Assembly: GCA_032718565.1 (NCBI GenBank)
Contig: JAVGVS010000557.1
Coordinates: forward strand, 152,311-216,310
Direction of reading: 5' to 3'
DNA from: Distichodus sexfasciatus
Lineage: Eukaryota; Chordata; Actinopteri; Characiformes; Distichodontidae
DNA: 64,000 nucleotides
Made by a program: the position numbers and the translations under genes
The notes under the pieces: model-generated
What the model was told of the DNA's origin: nothing
What the model saw: the letters and a program-made list of their open reading frames with translations, nothing else
Databases searched by the model: none
Part shown: positions 59,197 through 64,000 of the stretch, one piece after another
Layout of the letters: each line of letters opens with the position of its first letter
Numbering within the stretch: the stretch's first letter is position 1

Positions 59197-59879
59197 CAGA
59201 CAGAGGATGCAGAAACAGAAACAGAGAGAGAAAGCGAACAGAAAAAGACAGGAAGAGTGAGAAAGAGCAAACGACAAAGAAAGCAAAAACCCAGACAATG
59301 ACAGAAAACAAAAAGAGATAGAAGAGAAAGGGTGAAGGAAGAAAGACTGGAAGAGAAAACGAAAGAGAATGCTTCATGGAGCTGTCCATGGTGCTTAAAT
59401 GCTTAACAAAGTCTAGTCTAGGGAAGTACTAGTCTAGTCTAGTCTAGTGAATGATTTTACATTTTTTAAGTTGATCCAAAAATGCTGTTTGTGTAAACCC
59501 AATGATGGAGGGAGGTGACATAAACAAGCGTCTGTCCCTTTCTTTCTGTCTCTCTCTCTCTGTCTTACCATCACCAGGTCTTCCAGCTGTGATGAGTTGA
59601 CGCAGGGGTGGTCCATGAGGAACTGGAGCTTCTGCTGGAGGATGGCAAGTTTTTGGGCGTCCTCGTGAGGCTGCTCCAGCACCCGGAAGACGGTGGCTCC
59701 CATGATCAGGTACAACACCACCAGCAGGAAGACGGTCAGCACGGTCTTCCAGCGCATCACGCTCACGCGCACCTCGAACTCTTCCGCCGAGCTCAGCACC
59801 ACCGGCTTGGCCGAAAATGACAGGCGCGGCTTGGAGTTGTGGGCAGCAGCCTTCGGGTCCAGCAGGTCAGGAGCGGCCA
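36763..59879 (-). CDS. kcnk2: Two-pore-domain potassium channel TREK-1-like (kcnk2); 3' exons disrupted as read
   Basis: Plasma-membrane leak K+ channel subunit, four membrane helices and two pore loops, acting as a dimer. Coding exons: 59879-59569, 52415-52301, 48553-48392, 41815-41629, 39884-39740, 37090-36763; a non-coding first exon ends at 63213. The N-terminus AAPDLLDPK, cap cysteine in HPCVNSS, first filter TTIGFG, and tail VGEFRAHAAEWTANV mark KCNK2 rather than KCNK10 or KCNK4. The intact length would be near 414 aa (human 411). Exons 2-3 are clean. Exon 4 carries one extra base, exon 5 has a garbled third helix, exon 6 has an in-frame TAG and net indels, and exon 7 changes frame. So the gene is either a decaying copy or affected by local assembly error. 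It runs convergent to the PKG gene. Confidence 0.88.
37350..37650. repeat. Purine-rich trinucleotide block (GAA/GAT/GAG)
   Basis: Irregular GAAGAAGAAG, GATGATGATG and GAGGAGG runs over about 300 bases in the kcnk2 intron before exon 7. On the minus strand this gives Ser/Phe/Leu-rich open frames that are not genes. Confidence 0.85.
37890..38200. repeat. Interspersed repeat with GTGAGGAC and GTTAGGGTT segments
   Basis: It shares TTGGTTACTGAGGTTA, AGGGTTAGG-like and (G)GACC/GTCC segments with about 405-690. The TTAGGG-like bases are part of this repeat, not a telomere. It is unclassified. Confidence 0.5.
38762..39415. mobile_element. MITE family A, indel-rich copy
   Basis: Clearly homologous to 20755-21382 but with numerous one- to four-base insertions, especially in the first 120 bases, and a poorly kept right terminus. 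It lies in the intron between kcnk2 exons 6 and 7. Confidence 0.75.
39740..39884 (-). other. kcnk2: kcnk2 exon 6: M4 helix, degenerate with in-frame TAG
   Basis: Minus-strand reading gives GSDEEYLAY, then TAG (39855-39853) where Tyr is expected, then KPVVLFWILLGL, after which the sequence departs from the expected M4 through several indels. The end (LVRVI to GAAGAG before GTGAGTC) is still recognisable. The length of 145 nt is 5 more than the 140 the family predicts. Acceptor and donor dinucleotides are kept. Confidence 0.75.
40083..40278. mobile_element. Short element related to the ends of 10255-10800
   Basis: It begins GCGTTGAAATTAATCAC and ends CCAGTGAAGGTTCACA, the reverse of the outer termini seen at 10255-10800. 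It looks like an internally deleted relative. Confidence 0.5.
40409..41076. mobile_element. Foldback element with long inverted arms (about 140 bp each)
   Basis: Arms about 40410-40545 and 40935-41076 are imperfect reverse complements: TAGGGCCATTGTATAT, ATGTCATATATTTGCCTGAA and ATTCTCTGATATTGTAAAG pair with matching sequence at the far end. No coding capacity. It lies in the kcnk2 intron between exons 5 and 6 and shares the GGGCCA-type terminus and GTCAGAAATTC motifs with 14748-14990. Confidence 0.75.
41350..41470 (+). mobile_element. SINE, head and middle
   Basis: AGAGTAACGGTAAGAGAGTT, GGTTCAAGTCCAGG and ACTAATGAGCAAGGTACC are all present; the 3' part is missing. It lies close to kcnk2 exon 5. 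Confidence 0.7.
41629..41815 (-). other. kcnk2: kcnk2 exon 5: M3 helix and pore loop 2, M3 scrambled
   Basis: It reads KWKVSQTKIRVISTV, then PSSLFRLPPLASL where a hydrophobic M3 is expected, then PAIIFKNIEHWSTLEAIYFMVI and TLTTSGFGDFVAG. The odd block has the same length as the family (13 residues), so it looks like several small insertions and deletions that cancel out. In the second filter, the usual Ile or Val of T-I-G-F-G is Ser (AGT at 41653-41651). Splice sites are intact. Confidence 0.85.
41820..42795. repeat. Compound tetranucleotide microsatellite (GATG/GATA/AATG)
   Basis: Almost 1 kb of GGAT, GATA and AATG units with higher-order repeats of about 60-120 bases (for example the AAATGGATGGAGGATGGATA block recurs). 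It begins directly at the acceptor side of kcnk2 exon 5. Confidence 0.9.
42868..43200. repeat. CA dinucleotide arrays
   Basis: Imperfect CA tracts at about 42868-43018 and 43150-43200, with inserted CCC and CTC units. Confidence 0.9.
43361..43712. repeat. GA dinucleotide array with AGAACAGAG interruptions
   Basis: About 350 bases of GA with regular GAACAGAG interruptions. It directly precedes the solo LTR. The long Arg/Glu-rich open frames across it are artefacts. Confidence 0.9.
43730..45006 (+). mobile_element. Solo LTR of an LTR retroelement, 5-bp target duplication
   Basis: It starts TGTCACGGCT and ends ATGAGACA, so the TGTC...GACA ends are inverted. It is bordered by AAAAT at 43725-43729 and AAAAT at 45007-45011. 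An AATAAA lies at 44939-44944, near the 3' end, as in LTR R regions. No internal retroviral genes are present, so this is a solo LTR of 1,277 bp formed by LTR-LTR recombination. A section of about 230 bases is duplicated within it (about 44250-44485 and 44545-44775). The family cannot be named from the LTR alone. Confidence 0.8.
46260..46620. repeat. Interspersed repeat fragment, unclassified
   Basis: The stretch with GGTATTCCAAAGCCTAGGGG and ACCTCGGAACCTTCAGCAAC resembles a dispersed sequence I have seen in other fish loci. No coding frame or terminal repeats seen. Confidence 0.4.
46729..46935 (-). mobile_element. tRNA-headed SINE, minus orientation
   Basis: In reverse complement it has a tRNA-like head with a B-box-like sequence (GGTTCAAATCC), then GTACC(G)CTGAGGTACTCATG, then CTGCCCACTGCTCC and a tail ending in TGACAAATAATCA. 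It pairs head to head with the copy at 46960-47156. Confidence 0.75.
46960..47156 (+). mobile_element. tRNA-headed SINE, plus orientation
   Basis: It has GACCAGTAAAGGTACCACTG, ACTCATGAGCAAGGTACCAT, CTGCCCACTGCTCC and the CACAGTGACAAATAATCACT tail. The tRNA-like head is shortened. It is inverted relative to 46729-46935. Confidence 0.75.
47300..47405. repeat. TG and GA microsatellites
   Basis: TG units at about 47302-47326 and GA units at about 47358-47404, in the kcnk2 intron between exons 4 and 5. Confidence 0.9.
48392..48553 (-). other. kcnk2: kcnk2 exon 4: filter 1 and M2 helix, with a 1-base frameshift
   Basis: The exon completes GFGNTAPHTEGGRIFCIIYALLGIPLF in one frame, then continues GFLLAGVGDQLGTIFGKG and IARVEKMIV in the next. 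The switch is at a run of four A on the + strand (48473-48476), where three are expected. The exon is 162 nt; 161 would restore phase 0. Both ends have good splice sites (CCTGCAG and GTGAGT). Confidence 0.9.
48566..48598 (-). repeat. CTC trinucleotide run forming the kcnk2 exon 4 pyrimidine tract
   Basis: GAGGAGG units on the + strand are CTC on the coding strand, ending about 12 bases before the acceptor at 48554. Confidence 0.85.
48681..48725. repeat. GT microsatellite
   Basis: GT units with GC interruptions, in the kcnk2 intron between exons 3 and 4. Confidence 0.9.
48790..49295. repeat. Degenerate GGATTAG/GGTTAG array
   Basis: About 500 bases built of variants of TTAGG, GATTAG, TTATGGTTAG and TTTAGGATTAG, all in the same orientation. 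The units vary too much to be a fresh telomeric insertion. It lies in a kcnk2 intron. Confidence 0.65.
50170..51265. repeat. ATCC/ATCT tetranucleotide array, about 1.1 kb
   Basis: Long runs of CCAT and CTAT units with interspersed CTATTCCTCCAA(A/C)CATCCACCC blocks that recur several times, giving a higher-order repeat. Open frames of Ser-Ile-His-Pro across it are artefacts. Confidence 0.92.
52143..52290. repeat. Minisatellite of about 36 bp units next to kcnk2 exon 3
   Basis: GTGTGTGAGTGTAAGTTTAA recurs four times with a TGTGTTTGTG spacer. It ends about 10 bases from the donor of exon 3 (52300-52299). Confidence 0.8.
52301..52415 (-). other. kcnk2: kcnk2 exon 3: cap, pore helix 1
   Basis: Minus-strand reading gives QVMAAVRTG, then an Asn-rich stretch with N-glycosylation sequons (NSS, NQS), then LWDLSNSFFFAGTVITTIG. 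The exon ends one base into the first Gly codon of the selectivity filter, before GTACC. The acceptor is preceded by a TG repeat and reads TGCAG|CAG; the first AG gives the same length as human KCNK2. Confidence 0.92.
53862..53996 (+). mobile_element. SINE, internally deleted
   Basis: GCGTAACGGTTAGGAGGTAA runs straight into GCTGCCCACTGCTCCTTCAC and the complete tail (GTGTTCACAATGACAAATAA). The middle with the paired GGTACC motifs is deleted. Confidence 0.7.
54175..54236. repeat. TATC microsatellite
   Basis: About 15 TATC (TCTA) units with no interruption. Confidence 0.95.
54879..56145. mobile_element. hAT-like element carrying a nested MITE
   Basis: The outer ends AGGTGTAACGATACATC and GTATCGTTACACACCT are near inverted repeats. 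Inside, 55024-55641 is a family A MITE. The rest is rich in ATCGTATC-type sequence with no transposase. No exact 8-base duplication seen. Confidence 0.55.
55024..55641. mobile_element. MITE family A, copy lacking its left terminus
   Basis: Nearly identical to 20755-21382 from GTCGCAACGG onward, with a good right terminus (TTTTGCCGTGCAGAGTCACA), but the first 28 or so bases of the left inverted repeat are missing. It is nested in a larger element at about 54879-56145. Confidence 0.8.
56290..57100. repeat. Low-complexity TCTC/TTTC tract
   Basis: About 800 bases of CT-rich sequence in a kcnk2 intron; frames across it are artefacts. Confidence 0.85.
57644..57681. repeat. AAT microsatellite
   Basis: About 12 AAT units. 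Confidence 0.95.
57720..58036 (-). mobile_element. Two SINE copies in tandem, minus orientation
   Basis: Copies at about 57720-57868 and 57894-58036 each read, in reverse, as a head with CTCCCTGAACG or CTCCCTAACC, a B-box-like motif, and GGTACC(A/C)CTGGGGTACTC. They are separated by about 25 bases. Confidence 0.65.
59569..59879 (-). other. kcnk2: kcnk2 exon 2: N-terminus, M1 helix and start of cap
   Basis: The exon starts with TG GCC GCT after AG, completing ATG with exon 1, and ends at an ATG codon before GTAAGAC. It encodes AAPDLLDPKAAAHNSKPRLSF, then the first membrane helix (TVLTVFLLVVLYLIMGATVF), LEQPHE, and the cap cysteine in HPCVNSSQLEDL. The reading frame is fully open and conserved. 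An internal Met (cat at 59755-59757, in SVMRWKTV) matches the alternative initiation Met reported for mammalian TREK-1. Confidence 0.93.
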
Positions 59880-60187
59880 CTGAACGGAGAGAGAGAGAGT
59901 AACAGACGGATTCACACAGACACCGAGAGTGGCAAGCGAAACAAAGGGAGAGACAGAGCTCGTTAACCCAGAAGGTGTGAGACGGGGTGTGAAAGAGAGA
60001 GAGAGAGAGTGAAAGCCAGAGAGAGAAAGAGACAGTGGAAAATGAGAGCAGAAAAGGAGGAGGGAAAGGTTAAAGAGAGTGACTGAGAGAGTAACAAGAT
60101 GAGAGAAAGACAGGAGGAACGAGAAAATAATCAAGAGAGAGATATAGAGAGTAATGACGTATTGATCAAAGTTGGGTTAAAAAGGGA

Positions 60188-60443
60188 TTAGAAGGATGGA
60201 TGGATGAATGGATGGATGGTTGGGAGAATTGACAGATGGATGGATGGATGGATGGATGGATGGATGGTTGGATTGATGGAGAGATGGATGGATGAATGGA
60301 CGGACAGATGGTTGGATGGATAGATGGTTGGGCAGATGGATGGACAGACGAACGGATGGATGGATGGATGAGTGAACGTACGGACAGATGATTGAATGGA
60401 CAGATGGATGGATGATTGGGTGGATGGACGGATTAATGGATGA

Positions 60444-60475
<32 letters not shown>

Positions 60476-60640
60476 ATGGACAGATGGATGGATGAATGGA
60501 CGGATGAATGGACGGATGAATGGACGGATGGATGTATGTATGGATTGGTGAATGAACAGATGGATGGATGGTTGGGTGGATGGACAGATGAATGGATGAA
60601 TGGATGGATATATGGATGAATGGACAGATGGATCTTTCCC
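60188..60640. repeat. ATGG tetranucleotide array
   Basis: GGAT units with GGAC and GAAT variants over about 450 bases in kcnk2 intron 1. Confidence 0.92.
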
Positions 60641-63200
60641 ATGAAATTAGCATCAAATTTGGTAAAAGAAAAATTGCTTATCAGCAGTGACTTTAAACAA
60701 TACAAAATAATCCACACAATTATTAACGAAAATGATCATTAACATTCACATGTTTACACATAATAGACTCATTTTACATTCATTTTATTATAAATCTGGG
60801 AAATCTGATGCAGCATACAGTATATTCATGATTATTGGTATGAATCCACAGCAGTCCCTGATCAGTATGTAACCCATGTCCCAAAACCACCTCTAGCTTC
60901 AGCAAGGGAAACCCATCAGCACAGTTAAACATGATTTGCATAATTTCTATATTACTGCAACAACACTTATTAATGAAAAAGCATTAGTCTTCATGGAAGT
61001 CAAGCAGCCCCCGTGTCTTCTAAATAATAAAATGAAGTGGGAGTCTATGACCTTTCTTCCCAGAAAGACCTTCTGATGTGTACTTATGTCGAACTACACA
61101 TTTCGTATATGCATCACATATTGCAGGTTGAAAATATTTATTTTTTCATTAATAGAACAAAAATTATATTAGTGAGGATAAAGATAATGATATATTAGCT
61201 GATATTAACTTTTCTACTGGCAAAATAACCAAAAACATACCCAAAAGTACTTCATAGCTATAACAAAAAATAGTGAAATGTATAAAAACACAAAAAGAAC
61301 AGTGGAGCTACAATGTTGCGCTCTAATGAACAAACCACAATCACAACAGTTTAACAGGTTGTCCACTAGAGGGCGATACTGCAACTCTACTATTAGATTT
61401 ATTATGTTTTTATACATTTGAGTATTTTTATCAAAACTTTAATGTAGTTTGTTGTATTTTAATTCAACGTTAACAGCTGCAGAAATGTTTTGTGGAGAGT
61501 CTTTGGTTATGTTTTGTGTCACTAAACAAAATAATCTCAGATTATCAAATATCATTAAAACCTAGTAAAAGTAAAAGTAAACACTTATAGTGACTGGGCT
61601 CTGATATTCGCTTTATAAAGGTTTTTCCATAAACATTTTTTGGAGACAAAATTAGATTGCACGGCCAAGTTAAGTAACACAAGACATCTGCAGATTAGAG
61701 GTGAACGGTAAAAATTCTTAGCAGGAAAAATTCCAATGTCTTTAGTAAATGGATTATTGACACAGTCATGCTCGCGACTCTCTCTCTCTCCCAGAGGAGC
61801 CGTCCATCTCTACAGAGCTCCTCCGAACTCTCAGACCTTCCATCTGCACATTATCCATCAACAACCATTCAAACACGTTCAATAAAATGCCTGGAACCAG
61901 TTGAGATGCCTGCAGAAGTGCAGGAATAAAACTCTAAACACACCCAAAATAAAATTACTAAAGCAATTAAAAATGTATTGGGTTTATCAACTACACCACC
62001 ATTTTGGCCTGCTCGGATCCAAAACAGTCATATAAAGTTAATAATCATTTCTGACCATAATAGTTCAATTTGAAATATCAGCAGTTTTATAATATTTGTT
62101 TTCTAAATCCTCAGCTGCTTTTAATGTAGAGCCTTTAAAGGGTGTAGAACTTTTATATTGCATGGAAGGTTCTTTAGGGTGGAAATGGGTTTTTCAGACT
62201 TTATTATGAAAAACAAAATGTATTATTTCATATAATAAACTTGACTGGACTACCAGGTTTTTACTGAGTGGATCACTATTAATACACAACAGAGATCCAT
62301 TAATATATTGAATAAAATAATAAACATTGTTTGCTTTCTTATTAATGGACACTAAATCATTATTCTATTTTGTTATGTAAAAGAAACTATTTGGGCGTTA
62401 TAAACTAAATACTGAGAAAAAACAAAATAGCTAAAAGTCACTCATCTTGTTTAGTAAGCATGTAAATATATATGTAAATATACATATAAATTATTTAAGC
62501 AAACGATTATATAATTAAATAATACATGCTGACAACGACTTAATAAAGATCAAAATAAGGTTTTTAATCTAATTGATAGTTCTGCGATATTAAAAATAAA
62601 GACTTTAATTGTCCTGGACTGGCCTTTATGGGTCCCAGAAGAACCTTTAAATTAGATGAAAGGTTCTTTGGGGTGGAGATGAGCTGCTTCTTACTTTTTG
62701 GTGCAACCAAAAAAATAATTATTTAAATCTTCGGTACAAAGTGTCCACTTGACTGCACCGCCTTCCATAATCAATACAGCATGTCAAAAATCAGTCAGTC
62801 AATAAATAAATAAAATCACTAAAAAAAAAAAAAAACCCACCCATAAAAAAAAGGTCTGTAATGGTCAGTACTCGACTTCGCGGGTTCATGGAGAACGTTT
62901 CCTTCGTGTAGAACCTGTAAATTAGATGGCAGCGAGGCTTCACGTGCAAACTCACGTGCCGTCAATTCTTTTAAGTAATTTTTCATTTTGATTAGAAAAT
63001 TAATCCATTTGGAAATTGGCAAAAACAAAAGCGTAACAAATTTCCAATGTATATATATTTTTAACCCACAAAAGATCATCTAACGTCACGAAACCGATCA
63101 GGAGCATCACGAGCCTCCCGCGTGCTTCTCCCAAGCCGCACGTGCGCCTCCGTGAAACATTCGGTAAATTAACGGAACAATTAAAAAGAAAACGAATAAA
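60640..63200. other. kcnk2 intron 1, AT-rich, no gene seen
   Basis: Mostly single-copy AT-rich DNA. I see no exon on either strand, no SINE and no inverted-repeat element. A run of 15 A is at about 62821-62835. Confidence 0.5.
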
Positions 63201-63212
63201 AATAAATCTTAC

Positions 63213-63303
63213 TTCTTTCAATCCGGATCCCGCTTTTCTTTTCTCTTCTTCATCAGCGGAGCGTTCTGGTTCCTTTTCTTCTCGCGCTCGGCGTGCACTC
63301 CTC

Positions 63304-63357
<54 letters not shown>

Positions 63358-63770
63358 CTCCTCTTCTGTCTCCCCCTCCTCCTTTTTCTCCTCCTCCTCT
63401 TCGTCTTTCTCCTCCTCCTCCTCCTCCTCCTCCTCTTTCTCTTCCTTTCTCTACTGCTGTTCTTTTTCCTCCCCCTTTTTCTCTTCCTTTTCCTCCTCCT
63501 CCTCTTCTTTCTCCTCCTCCTCTTCCTCCTTCTTTTTTTATCCTCCTACTCTTCTTCTCCGTCGTTTCCCCTCTTTCTTCTCTGACTTTTCCTCCTCTTT
63601 CTCTTCTCCCTCCTCTTTCTTCTTCTTTTCCCCTCCTCCAGCTCTTCCTCCTCCTCCTCCTCCTCTTTGTATTGCTCCTCTTCCTTCTCCTCTTTCTCCA
63701 CCTTCTCTTTCTATTCCATCTCTTCTTCTTCTTCTTCTTCTTCTTCTTCTTCTTCCTCCTCCTCCTCCTC
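63213..63770 (-). other. kcnk2: kcnk2 exon 1 (5' UTR) ending in the A of the start codon
   Basis: Read on the minus strand, GAAAGAA is followed by a good donor (GTAAG at 63212-63208). Joining it to exon 2, which begins TGGCC after an AG acceptor, creates AAGAATGG: the ATG is split A|TG by the intron. This agrees with mammalian KCNK2, where AAPDLLDPK starts an exon and alternative first exons supply the residue(s) before it. The 3' edge of the exon is well supported; the 5' edge near 63770 is a guess from a TATA-like site. The exon is mostly a purine-rich leader. Confidence 0.6.
63218..63253 (-). promoter_or_regulatory. kcnk2: Upstream ORF in the kcnk2 leader
   Basis: An ATG at 63253-63251 opens an 11-codon frame (MKKRKEKRDPD) closed by TGA at 63220-63218, only 5 bases before the donor and so 4 bases before the spliced main ATG. 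A terminating uORF so close to the start would be expected to affect initiation, possibly favouring the internal Met of exon 2. Confidence 0.4.
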
Positions 63771-63790
63771 CTCCTGCTCTCTTCCTCCTC
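63303..63790. repeat. Homopyrimidine tract (CT, CTC, TTC units), about 490 bp
   Basis: CT units at 63306-63354, then CTC and TTC repeats to about 63790, with only scattered purines. On the kcnk2 coding strand it is a homopurine leader. Confidence 0.9.
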
Positions 63791-63796
63791 TCTGTG

Positions 63797-63803
63797 TATT
63801 ATA
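63797..63803 (-). promoter_or_regulatory. kcnk2: TATA-like site upstream of kcnk2
   Basis: On the minus strand the sequence reads GAGTATAATACAC. It lies between CpG-rich sequence (63810-64000) and the purine-rich leader, the position expected for a kcnk2 core promoter. No transcript data support it. Confidence 0.3.
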
Positions 63804-64000
63804 CTCTGGCTGCGGCGGCGCGGTCACCGGGACAGTTCGCGGTAAAAGGTAACGTTAGAACGCAGGGGGACGAGTTCCGCACATCGCGCGCTCAAATTGA
63901 TTATGGAGAAACCGAAGCGAACGTGCCGAACGGGAATGAGAGCAGACTGTTACCCACACGAACGCACCCACCCACGCGCGCGCACGCACACACACACACA
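63800..64000. promoter_or_regulatory. kcnk2: CpG-rich edge, probable kcnk2 promoter region
   Basis: The sequence is locally rich in CpG (GGCGGCGCGGTC, CATCGCGCGCTC, CGCGCGCGC) in an otherwise AT-rich, CpG-poor window, and lies just upstream of the inferred kcnk2 first exon. It is cut by the window end. Confidence 0.4.

Noticed and set aside
60177..60717. Open frames of Ile-His-Pro-Ser on the minus strand
   Set aside because: They are the ATGG array read as protein.
63142..63852. Leu/Ser/Phe-rich open frames on the + strand
   Set aside because: They are the homopyrimidine tract, transcribed (if at all) on the other strand as the kcnk2 leader.

Overview
The window is vertebrate nuclear DNA, almost certainly from a ray-finned fish. 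It has small spliced exons with GT-AG introns, dense dinucleotide and tetranucleotide microsatellites, tRNA-headed SINEs, and many short inverted-repeat DNA transposons. One MITE family resembles elements I associate with ostariophysan fish (carps, catfishes, characins), but the species cannot be named from this window. There is nothing prokaryotic or viral in organisation, apart from one solo LTR of a retroelement.

Two protein-coding loci can be supported. On the + strand, about 5.9-22.6 kb, lies a complete cGMP-dependent protein kinase gene. I could place 21 coding exons with consistent phases, giving 667 residues: N-terminal coiled coil, pseudosubstrate, two cyclic-nucleotide-binding domains, AGC kinase domain and C-terminal tail. 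It is neither PRKG1 nor PRKG2 by sequence and is best called a third-type PKG (prkg3-like). On the - strand, from about 63.8 kb down to 36.5 kb, lies a TREK-1-type two-pore-domain potassium channel gene (kcnk2). It has a non-coding first exon, six coding exons and a start codon split by an intron. The genes are convergent, about 14 kb apart.

The kinase reads cleanly throughout. The channel is clean in exons 2-3 but damaged in exons 4-7: a 1-base frameshift, a scrambled third membrane helix, an in-frame TAG, and several shifts in the tail. This is either a decaying gene copy or local assembly error, and I cannot decide which from one sequence.

Layout: 1-5.9 kb, repeats and a degenerate 33-bp tandem array upstream of the kinase; 5.9-22.6 kb, kinase gene with MITEs and SINEs in its introns; 22.6-36.5 kb, intergenic DNA with hAT-like, Tc1/mariner-like and unclassified inverted-repeat elements; 36.5-63.8 kb, channel gene whose introns hold long microsatellite blocks, a 1,277-bp solo LTR with a perfect 5-bp target duplication, foldback and nested elements and SINEs; 63.2-64 kb, a polypyrimidine tract and CpG-rich edge that probably carry the channel promoter.

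The two gene products have a documented family-level link: mammalian TREK-1 is reported to be a PKG substrate at a C-terminal serine, and a matching basic-basic-x-Ser motif is still readable here. I found no convincing undescribed biological system; the findings worth follow-up are the state of kcnk2, the kinase/substrate neighbourhood and several well-bounded mobile elements.
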